DNA from: Neisseria subflava
GTDB lineage: Bacteria; Pseudomonadota; Gammaproteobacteria; Burkholderiales; Neisseriaceae
NCBI RefSeq assembly: GCF_005221305.1
Contig: NZ_CP039887.1
Location: 496,001-560,000 of the forward strand
Direction of reading: 5' to 3'
Length of the DNA: 64,000 nucleotides
Shown piece by piece: positions 17,026 through 23,481 of the stretch; the first letter of the stretch is position 1; each line of letters opens with the position of its first letter. A program made the translations under genes and the position numbers. The notes beneath the pieces were generated by a model. The model was not told the DNA's origin and did not search any database. It worked only from the letters and a program-made list of their open reading frames with translations.

Positions 17026-17103
17026 TGGAGGCGGGGGCGCGGATTTGAACCGGCCTATATAAGGGTTGCACCCCTTATAGCATAAACACTCTGCCACCCC
17101 GCC
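17026..17103 (-). tRNA. Atypical tRNA-Cys-like gene (GCA)
   Basis: 78 bases with CCA encoded. The acceptor GGCGGGG/CCCCGCC is perfect and the discriminator is T (U73), as tRNA-Cys needs. The anticodon arm is odd: seven pairs (ATAAGGG/CCCTTAT) close a six-base loop GTGCAA that still shows T33 and GCA. The D loop has GT where normal tRNA-Cys has the GG pair. The T stem pairs only if one C is bulged (GCCGG with CCG-C-GC); the T loop TTCAAAT keeps T54, T55, C56 and A58. It follows a normal tRNA-Cys in the same operon and is probably derived from it. It may be a decayed copy or an unusual expressed tRNA. Confidence 0.6.
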
Positions 17104-17113
17104 ATGAAATGGA

Positions 17114-17187
17114 TGGAGGCGAGAGTCGGAATCGAACCGGCGTAGACGGATTTGCAATCCGCTGCATAACCACTTTGCTATCTCGCC
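17114..17187 (-). tRNA. tRNA-Cys (GCA)
   Basis: 74 bases with CCA encoded. Acceptor GGCGAGA/TCTCGCC, discriminator T, D arm GCAAAGTGGTTATGC, anticodon arm GCGGA TTGCAAA TCCGT (GCA) and T arm GCCGG TTCGATT CCGAC. Ordinary in all respects. It corresponds to E. coli cysT in the pgsA-glyW-cysT-leuZ order. Confidence 0.96.
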
Positions 17188-17223
17188 AAATAAACTACTT
17201 TGGAGTGTTTGTAGTATTGAAAC

Positions 17224-17299
17224 TGGAGCGGGAAACGAGTCTCGAACTCGCGACCTCAACCTTGGCAAGGTTGCGCTCTACCAACTGAGCTATTCCCGC
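17224..17299 (-). tRNA. tRNA-Gly (GCC), fourth in transcript order
   Basis: 76 bases with CCA encoded. Acceptor GCGGGAA, D arm AGCTCAGTTGGTAGAGC, anticodon loop TTGCCAA (GCC), T arm GCGAG TTCGAGA CTCGT. Same sequence as the copies at 17321 and 17531. Confidence 0.96.
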
Positions 17300-17320
17300 G
17301 TATTCGGATGCATGATTTAA

Positions 17321-17396
17321 TGGAGCGGGAAACGAGTCTCGAACTCGCGACCTCAACCTTGGCAAGGTTGCGCTCTACCAACTGAGCTATTCCCGC
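17321..17396 (-). tRNA. tRNA-Gly (GCC), third in transcript order
   Basis: 76 bases with CCA, same sequence as the copy at 17224. It is separated from it by 21 bases. Confidence 0.96.
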
Positions 17397-17420
17397 ATTT
17401 GAGTGCATCTGAAATTAAAC

Positions 17421-17496
17421 TGGAGCGGGAAACGAGTCTCGAACTCGCGACCTCAACCTTGGCAAGGTTACGCTCTACCAACTGAGCTATTCCCGC
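17421..17496 (-). tRNA. tRNA-Gly (GCC), second in transcript order, one base variant
   Basis: 76 bases with CCA. It differs from the other three copies by one base at 17470 (A on the + strand, G in the others), which turns the outermost anticodon-stem pair from C-G into U-G. The fold is kept, so it should work. Confidence 0.95.
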
Positions 17497-17530
17497 ATAT
17501 TGAAAAAGAACAATCAACAAGTAATCAAGA

Positions 17531-17606
17531 TGGAGCGGGAAACGAGTCTCGAACTCGCGACCTCAACCTTGGCAAGGTTGCGCTCTACCAACTGAGCTAT
17601 TCCCGC
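17531..17606 (-). tRNA. tRNA-Gly (GCC), first in transcript order
   Basis: 76 bases with CCA, first gene after the operon promoter. It is identical to the copies at 17224 and 17321. Four tandem copies of this tRNA suggest high demand for GGC and GGT codons, which are frequent in the window. Confidence 0.96.
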
Positions 17607-17644
17607 TCTGATATTTGTTGCTTCGTATATCGAAGAAGACGCAA

Positions 17645-17672
17645 TTATTATGGATTTAATCGTGTGAGTCAA
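17645..17672 (-). promoter_or_regulatory. Promoter of the tRNA operon
   Basis: On the minus strand TTGACT (17667-17672) and TAATAA (17645-17650) are 16 bases apart, about 40 bases before the first tRNA-Gly. Both hexamers are close to the sigma-70 consensus. They lie downstream of the pgsA stop, so the tRNAs need not depend on pgsA transcription. Confidence 0.75.
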
Positions 17673-17699
17673 GTGTTTTGTTTTTATTTTTTAAAAATT

Positions 17700-18260
17700 T
17701 TATTTGAATTCTTTCCATGCCATTTTCAGGTAGTAGCACATGGACCAGATGGTCAATACGGATGCTATAAACATCAATATGTTACCAATGAGATAGAAAG
17801 GGTCGTTATATTTGTCCGTACCGATAAGCAAAAGGAAGATGGCGATCATTTGGGCAGTGGTTTTGAATTTGCCGATAGTGGCTACGGCGACGCTGCCGCG
17901 TTTGCCCATTTGTGCCATCCATTCGCGCAGGGCGGAAATAGTGATTTCTCGGCCGATAATAATCATGGCGAAGATGGCGTATGTTCTGCCAAGGCTGACG
18001 AGCAGGAGTAGAGCAACGGCAACCATGAGTTTGTCGGCAACGGGGTCGAGGAATGCGCCAAAGTCGGAGGTTTGTTTCCAGCGGCGTGCTAAAAAGCCGT
18101 CAAACCAGTCTGTAACAGCTGCGAGTGCAAAGATGATGGCGGCTGTCCAGTTGACGGTTTGTGGTTGAATCCATGTGTTCGGTAAATAGAATAGGATGGT
18201 GAACACGGGGATTAATAGGACGCGCATCCAGGTAAGTAAAATAGGTATGTTCCAAGGCAT
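17700..18260 (-). CDS. pgsA: CDP-diacylglycerol--glycerol-3-phosphate 3-phosphatidyltransferase
   Basis: 186 residues from the ATG at 18260 (Met-Pro-Trp-Asn-Ile-Pro), preceded by AAAGG about nine bases away. This is the conserved N-terminus of PgsA. The CDP-alcohol phosphotransferase signature is complete at about residues 57-83 (DWFDGFLARRW, then G and the Asp pair in LDPVADK). It makes phosphatidylglycerol phosphate, leading to PG and cardiolipin, in the inner membrane. The frame is open upstream of this ATG for another 201 codons, which encode a metallopeptidase-like protein, so a fused product is formally possible. The order pgsA then Gly-Cys-Leu tRNAs matches E. coli. Confidence 0.92.
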   Translation of the reverse strand: MPWNIPILLTWMRVLLIPVFTILFYLPNTWIQPQTVNWTAAIIFALAAVTDWFDGFLARRWKQTSDFGAFLDPVADKLMVAVALLLLVSLGRTYAIFAMIIIGREITISALREWMAQMGKRGSVAVATIGKFKTTAQMIAIFLLLIGTDKYNDPFYLIGNILMFIASVLTIWSMCYYLKMAWKEFK

Positions 18261-18863
18261 GGTTTGGGACCTTTTGGACGATGTGTCGGATTGTCCATTA
18301 TAGCTTATTTGCTCGCTGGGCTTTTTAGAGTGTTGTTTTTTTGCCGACAAGTAACGTGGGCATAGGGCTTTGTTATGCGGGTTGTGAAGAAAGTCTGTTA
18401 AGGCCGTCTGAAAAATGGGCTGTTGAGGGGTATAAATATTTTTGGGCAGGTAAGTGGCTGCAAAATAGTGGGCAACGAGGTCAGCTTGCTGCTCGATATT
18501 GAGTTGGTTGAAGTGAGGCAAAGGCATGGGATAGGCGTAAGCTTTGCGTTTCCTATATCCGCCTTTGAGCATAATGAATAAACCGGATAACCAAACTTTG
18601 TGACCGCGCTGGTGTTGCCAGACATGCGTCAGTTCATGAATCAGCCAGATTTTGTAGGCTATGCCGGCTTGAGTGAAATCATCAAGGCAGTGTTTGCGCG
18701 GGAAATATATATTTCCATTTGGGGCAATAGCGGTATTGGGGTTGGGCAGGAAGGGGACGCCGCGATATATTTTAATGCGGTTGAAGTCTATGCCGTCGGC
18801 AAAAACCTGTTTTGCCATACGGACTTCGTTTTCGGTTAGTCTGCGCCAATTGGAAAAAATCAT
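18261..18863 (-). CDS. Zinc-metallopeptidase-like protein (vgr-related / DUF4157-like), in frame with pgsA
   Basis: About 201 codons from the ATG at 18863, in the same frame as pgsA and with no stop before it. The motif IHELTHVWQHQRGH (about residues 75-88) has the HExxH zinc-binding form. The preceding part (EVRMAKQVFADGIDFNRIKIY, then NGNIYFP) matches small proteins often labelled vgr-related. A downstream Glu in EQQADLVAHYFAATY (about 123-137) could be the third zinc ligand. No signal peptide is seen. Either it ends by running into PgsA as one 387-residue protein, or only part of this frame is translated. Which one holds cannot be told from sequence alone. Confidence 0.6.
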
Positions 18864-18894
18864 ATTTTAAAGAGGAATATAGGATATAAAGATT

Positions 18895-18927
18895 TTCAGG
18901 CCGTCTGAAAGTTTCAGACGGCCTGAA
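18895..18927 (-). terminator. Perfect inverted DUS pair after fixH
   Basis: TTCAGGCCGTCTGAAA and TTTCAGACGGCCTGAA around a single central base make a 33-base palindrome. It lies between the fixH stop and the next gene on the same strand. Confidence 0.75.
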
Positions 18928-18935
18928 CATGGGAT

Positions 18936-19502
18936 TTATTGTTCTTCTGAAGCGGCTTGTTTGCCGTTGTCGAACAATTTGTCCATAGGCGTCAGATTGA
19001 CTGCATTGCCTTGGCTGACTATCCATTTGTTTTCAACACGCCATACGCCTGAGGCATCTTCAACGCGTAAGTACCAATGATTGGTTGGGCGTAAAGGTTT
19101 AAAGATGGCTTCGTATTCCATACGGCCGTTTTGCGGTTCGGCTGTTACGGCGCGCAGCTTGACGGTTTGGTCGTCAGCTTTGCGTGTCGGGTGCATCAGC
19201 AGCAGGTTTAATGGCTGTTTGGGATCGAATTGTCCACTGACGAATACTTTGGCGGCATTCATGTCCGGACTGATTAAAACCTGCACCTGAATCTGCCGTT
19301 TAACGGCTTCTTCATCGCGGTGAAGCTGGATTTCGATGTGTTTGCCATCTTTATAGTAATCGTCGGAAACCAAGTCTGTCGTATGTTCTTTTGCGACGAA
19401 GAACATAGACACGCTGGCGATAACGACAAAGATGGGACCTGCCATCAGCACCCAAGGCCAAATGTGTTTATACCAAGGCTTAGTGGGATTGGGTTTGGAC
19501 AC
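18936..19502 (-). CDS. fixH: FixH/CcoH family protein
   Basis: 188 residues. A short cytoplasmic N-terminus (Lys-Pro-Trp-Tyr-Lys-His) leads to one membrane helix (about residues 14-33, WVLMAGPIFVVIASVSMFF), then a periplasmic beta-rich domain with DYYKDGKHIEIQLHRDEEA, the typical start of FixH. The protein helps assemble cytochrome cbb3 oxidase, likely in copper delivery or complex stability. It begins five bases after the ccoG stop, so the two form an operon. The oxidase subunit genes are not in the window. Confidence 0.85.
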   Translation of the reverse strand: MSKPNPTKPWYKHIWPWVLMAGPIFVVIASVSMFFVAKEHTTDLVSDDYYKDGKHIEIQLHRDEEAVKRQIQVQVLISPDMNAAKVFVSGQFDPKQPLNLLLMHPTRKADDQTVKLRAVTAEPQNGRMEYEAIFKPLRPTNHWYLRVEDASGVWRVENKWIVSQGNAVNLTPMDKLFDNGKQAASEEQ

Positions 19503-19507
19503 CGTTG

Positions 19508-20992
19508 TTATTCTCCAATAAAGGTTGCTTTTTCATTCAGGACAGTCGGTTCGGCATCAGCAGCATCGGTTTCACGATATGTGAAGGTAAATTCAATCGG
19601 CTGGCTGCCTTTTTCGGCGTACTCAGGGAGGGTGGATACTTGAACCGGAATGGTCACGGTTTCGCGTGGCGCAATTTTAATACCGTTTTCTGGCAAGCCG
19701 GTCAAGGCGATATCATCGAAACCTTTGACTGTGGCAGTAACGGTCTGCTCATGTTCACTCTTATTAATAATGCGTAGGTTGTAGGCATTTTCCAACCAGC
19801 CTTGGCTGTTTTCACGCACCATCACGCCGCGGTCTTTCAGAATATCCACTTCGACCATTTTACGGGTGGAAATACCGGTTAAGAAAGCAATAATAACCAC
19901 AAACAATACTGCACCATAACCTGCAACGCGAGGGCGTTTCAGGCGTTTTTTGATGTCGCTTTCAGGGTATTCATGCTCCATTGCGCCTTCGGTGGTGTAA
20001 CGGATCAGGCCGCGCGGATAACCCATTTTGTCCATGATTTCGTCACAAGCGTCAACACAGGCTGCACAACCGATACATTGGTATTGCAGGCCGTCGCGGA
20101 TGTCGATGCCGACGGGGCAGACTTGTACGCACATGGTGCAGTTGATACAGTCGCCCAAGCCGCTGTCTTCTTTGTTGGCAGTTTTTTTGCGTGCACCGCG
20201 AGGTTCGCCGCGTTCGGTATCGTAGGAAATAATCAGCGTGTCTTTGTCAAACATCGCACTTTGGAAGCGTGCATACGGGCACATATGCAGACACACTTTT
20301 TCGCGCATAATGTGGGCAAAGAAGAAGGTCATGAATCCGTAAAATGCTGCGGCAAACATTGCGCCACCGCCTGCTGCTCCGGTGAATAAATCGGGAACAA
20401 ACTGGCGGATAGGGACAAACCAGCCTGCAAAAGTGATACCTGTCCACGCACAGACAAGGAAAATCAGTAGGTATTTGGTGGCTTTAATGCGGATTTTAGT
20501 AAAGTTCCAAGGCGATTTTTCCAGTTTTAAACGTTTGTTGCGGTCGCCTTCAACCAAGTTGTCGATCCAAAGCATAATTTCGGTGTAAACCGTTTGTGGG
20601 CAAGAGTAGCCGCACCACAAACGACCGGCAATGGTTGTCCACCAAAACAGGCCGAAAGCACAGATCATTAACAGCAGGGCAAGATAAATTAAGTCGCCCA
20701 TGCCCAGTGACAGGCCGAAAATGAAAAAATGACGGTCAGGGATATTGAATAAAACTGCCTGACGGTTACTCCAGTTAAACCATGGAATTACGTAAAATAC
20801 AAACTGGGTCGCCAATACGGCGGCGATACGAAGTTTGGCAAAGCGTCCTTCTGCTTTTTTTGGATGGATGCGTTCGCCTTCGGGATGAATTTGAATTACG
20901 CTGGATTTGGGTTTGGAAGGTTTGGGCGGAGTGGCTTTTGCCATTTTTTCTGTTGAGGGTGTGGTGTTTTCAGCTTGGTTTTCTGGTGACAT
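19508..20992 (-). CDS. ccoG: Cytochrome c oxidase accessory protein CcoG
   Basis: 494 residues from the ATG at 20992 (Met-Ser-Pro-Glu-Asn-Gln). An in-frame start at 21088 adds 32 unconserved residues that cross a DUS. After a Lys/Pro-rich N-terminus come membrane helices, a WCGYSCPQTVYTEI segment, then two [4Fe-4S] ferredoxin clusters (CINCTMCVQVCP and CIGCAACVDACD, about residues 255-300), one more helix, and a C-terminal immunoglobulin-like domain. CcoG is a cupric reductase involved in cbb3 oxidase maturation. It is in an operon with fixH. Confidence 0.92.
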   Translation of the reverse strand: MSPENQAENTTPSTEKMAKATPPKPSKPKSSVIQIHPEGERIHPKKAEGRFAKLRIAAVLATQFVFYVIPWFNWSNRQAVLFNIPDRHFFIFGLSLGMGDLIYLALLLMICAFGLFWWTTIAGRLWCGYSCPQTVYTEIMLWIDNLVEGDRNKRLKLEKSPWNFTKIRIKATKYLLIFLVCAWTGITFAGWFVPIRQFVPDLFTGAAGGGAMFAAAFYGFMTFFFAHIMREKVCLHMCPYARFQSAMFDKDTLIISYDTERGEPRGARKKTANKEDSGLGDCINCTMCVQVCPVGIDIRDGLQYQCIGCAACVDACDEIMDKMGYPRGLIRYTTEGAMEHEYPESDIKKRLKRPRVAGYGAVLFVVIIAFLTGISTRKMVEVDILKDRGVMVRENSQGWLENAYNLRIINKSEHEQTVTATVKGFDDIALTGLPENGIKIAPRETVTIPVQVSTLPEYAEKGSQPIEFTFTYRETDAADAEPTVLNEKATFIGE

Positions 20993-21435
20993 TTCAGTGT
21001 TCCTTGATGAAGTGCACACAAGCCTGTTGTCATGGTAGTAGTTTGATGTGAATATTTTCAGACGGCCTTTCGCGTGCATACAAATCATAACATTTGACTC
21101 TATTCAAAGCAAAAGAGGGACTTCGTCTTAACGATGGGTTCCTTGTGGCCGTTTGATGTAGGGCCGTCTGAAAAGGGCAGTATTCAAAGGTTTACGAATC
21201 AGCCTGTATGCAAACTTATAGTGATTTGCTATTTACACGATAAAAATATATAAAGCACTGTTTCAAAACGAAATAACAGTTAATATCATCTATCCCGTCC
21301 GTTTCAGATGGCCTATTGGAAATCATGCCGTCTGACAATGCAAATATAAAAGGCTATTCTTGAAAGCACGGCTGATTCAGGCGATAATCGGCACACTTTT
21401 TCAAATTTCCAATCTTGTCCAAGGAAGGTCAAACC
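20993..21435. other. Intergenic region between divergent ccoG and tkt
   Basis: About 440 bases with no gene. It holds at least four DUS or near-DUS copies (at about 21058, 21163, 21303 and 21328), one of them of the AT dialect but with a changed last base. A likely tkt promoter is listed separately. I looked for an FNR-type TTGAT-N4-ATCAA site for ccoG and found none convincing. Confidence 0.6.
21226..21254 (+). promoter_or_regulatory. Candidate sigma-70 promoter for tkt
   Basis: TTGCTA (21226-21231) and TATAAA (21249-21254) with a 17-base spacer, about 175 bases before the tkt start. The match is good, but the long leader and lack of a mapped start keep it a candidate. Confidence 0.5.
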
Positions 21436-23415
21436 ATGTCTCAACTGGCAAACGCAATCCGTTTCCTCTCAGTCGATGCCGTACAGAAAGCCAACTCCGG
21501 CCACCCGGGTGCGCCTATGGGTATGGCGGAAATGGCGGAAGTATTGTGGACGAAATTCCTCAATCATAATCCGGCCAACCCAAAATTCTACAACCGCGAT
21601 CGTTTTGTCCTCTCCAATGGTCATGCCTCTATGATTCTTTACAGCCTGTTGCACCTGACCGGCTATAACGTTTCCATTGATGATCTGAAAAACTTCCGCC
21701 AACTGCACAGCAAAACCCCCGGCCATCCGGAATATGGTTATACCGACGGCGTGGAAACCACAACCGGCCCATTGGGACAAGGTATTGCCAACGCTGTGGG
21801 CATGGCTTTGGCTGAAAAAATCTTGGCTGCCGAATTCAATAAAGACGGTTTGAACATCGTTGACCACCACACCTACGTCTTCATGGGCGACGGTTGTATG
21901 ATGGAAGGCGTATCGCACGAAGCCTGTTCGCTTGCCGGTACTTTGGGCTTGGGCAAACTGATTGTTTTATATGATGACAATAATATTTCCATCGATGGTA
22001 AGGTGGACGGTTGGTTTACCGAAAACATTCCGCAACGTTTTGAAAGCTACGGCTGGCATGTGATTCCAAATGTAAACGGTCATGATACTGATGCTATTCA
22101 GACGGCCATTGAAGCGGCCAAAGCCGAAACCGGCAAACCTTCCCTGATTTGCTGCAAAACCTTAATCGGTAAAGGCAGTGCCAATAAAGAAGGCAGCCAC
22201 AAAACCCACGGTGCGCCTTTGGGTGCGGACGAGATCGAAGCCACGCGCAAACATTTGGGTTGGGCTTATCCTGCGTTTGAAATCCCTCAAGAAATCTATG
22301 CTGCATGGGATGCAAAAGAAAAAGGTGCGAAACTTGAGGCCGAATGGAACGAACTCTTTGCTCAATATCAAGCCAAATATCCTGCCGAAGCCGCAGAATT
22401 CGTGCGCCGTATGGATAAAAAACTGCCTGAAAACTTTGACGCTTATGTTCAAGCTGCATTGAAAGAAGTGTGTGCCAAAGCAGAAACCATCGCCACCCGT
22501 AAAGCCAGCCAAAATAGCATTGAAATCCTCGCAAAAGAGCTGCCTGAATTGGTGGGCGGTTCTGCCGACTTGACCCCGTCCAACCTGACTGACTGGTCAA
22601 ACAGCGTTTCCGTTACCCGCGAACACGGCGGCAACTATATTCACTACGGCGTGCGCGAGTTCGGCATGGGCGCAATCATGAACGGCCTTACCCTGCATGG
22701 CGGTGTGAAACCATTTGGCGCGACTTTCCTGATGTTCAGCGAATACGAACGCAACGCCTTGCGCATGGCGGCACTGATGAAAATCAACCCCGTCTTCGTC
22801 TTCACCCACGACTCCATCGGTCTCGGCGAAGACGGCCCGACCCACCAACCCATCGAGCAAACCGCCACTCTGCGCCTTATTCCGAATATGGATGTATGGC
22901 GTCCATGCGATACCGTTGAATCTTTGGTAGCGTGGTCTGAAGCCGTTAAAGCGGTCGATCATCCGTCCAGCCTGATTTTCAGCCGTCAAAACCTGAAATT
23001 CCAAGCGCGTGATGAGCAACAGTTGAACGACATTAAACGCGGTGCTTATGTAATCAGCGAAGCTCAAGGCAATGCGCAAGCTGTTGTAATTGCTACCGGT
23101 TCTGAAGTTGAATTGGCTCTGGAAGCGCAAAAGGTATTGGCAGAACAAGGTATTGCCGTGCGCGTTGTTTCCATGCCTTCTACCAATGTATTCGACCGCC
23201 AAGATGCCGCCTATAAAGCCGCGGTTCTGCCGGAAGGCTTGCCACGCGTAGCCGTAGAAGCCGGACATGCTGACGGTTGGTATAAATACGTCGGTTTGAA
23301 CGGTGCAGTGGTCGGTATCAACCGCTTCGGCGAGTCTGCACCTGCTGACTTGCTGTTTAAAGAATTCGGCTTTACCGTAGACAATGTGGTTGCCACTGTT
23401 AAATCCGTTTTGTAA
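21436..23415 (+). CDS. tkt: Transketolase
   Basis: 659 residues from the ATG at 21436 (Met-Ser-Gln-Leu-Ala-Asn), with AAGGAAGG as ribosome site. Thiamine-diphosphate motif GDGCMMEGVSHEACSLAGTLGLGKLIVLYDDNN is at about residues 152-185. Substrate-binding His residues are seen in NSGHPGAPMG, GPLGQG, HDSIGLGEDGPTHQP and the catalytic Glu in YGVREFGMGAIMNG (about 408). It moves two-carbon units in the pentose phosphate pathway. A DUS is read inside as AIQTAI. Convergent with clpA. Confidence 0.96.
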   Translation: MSQLANAIRFLSVDAVQKANSGHPGAPMGMAEMAEVLWTKFLNHNPANPKFYNRDRFVLSNGHASMILYSLLHLTGYNVSIDDLKNFRQLHSKTPGHPEYGYTDGVETTTGPLGQGIANAVGMALAEKILAAEFNKDGLNIVDHHTYVFMGDGCMMEGVSHEACSLAGTLGLGKLIVLYDDNNISIDGKVDGWFTENIPQRFESYGWHVIPNVNGHDTDAIQTAIEAAKAETGKPSLICCKTLIGKGSANKEGSHKTHGAPLGADEIEATRKHLGWAYPAFEIPQEIYAAWDAKEKGAKLEAEWNELFAQYQAKYPAEAAEFVRRMDKKLPENFDAYVQAALKEVCAKAETIATRKASQNSIEILAKELPELVGGSADLTPSNLTDWSNSVSVTREHGGNYIHYGVREFGMGAIMNGLTLHGGVKPFGATFLMFSEYERNALRMAALMKINPVFVFTHDSIGLGEDGPTHQPIEQTATLRLIPNMDVWRPCDTVESLVAWSEAVKAVDHPSSLIFSRQNLKFQARDEQQLNDIKRGAYVISEAQGNAQAVVIATGSEVELALEAQKVLAEQGIAVRVVSMPSTNVFDRQDAAYKAAVLPEGLPRVAVEAGHADGWYKYVGLNGAVVGINRFGESAPADLLFKEFGFTVDNVVATVKSVL

Positions 23416-23435
23416 ATCAGATTTTTGATTGAGAT

Positions 23436-23476
23436 AAAAAGGCCGTCTGAAATTTCAGACGGCCTTTTATTTTTTA
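23436..23476. terminator. Inverted DUS pair between convergent tkt and clpA
   Basis: AAAAAGGCCGTCTGAAA and TTTCAGACGGCCTTTTATTTTTT, with almost no loop. A-rich and T-rich flanks let it act in both directions. Confidence 0.85.
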
Positions 23477-23481
23477 ACCGG

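Noticed and set aside
17224..17606. Four 76-base repeats with 21-34 base spacers, CRISPR-like at first sight
   Set aside because: Each repeat folds as tRNA-Gly(GCC) with CCA and follows a promoter; no cas genes are near.
20993..21088. Upstream extension of ccoG (32 residues)
   Set aside because: Crosses a DUS and lacks conserved content; the ATG at 20992 fits the family start.
21058..21340. FNR box for ccoG
   Set aside because: No TTGAT-N4-ATCAA-like site with acceptable symmetry was found.
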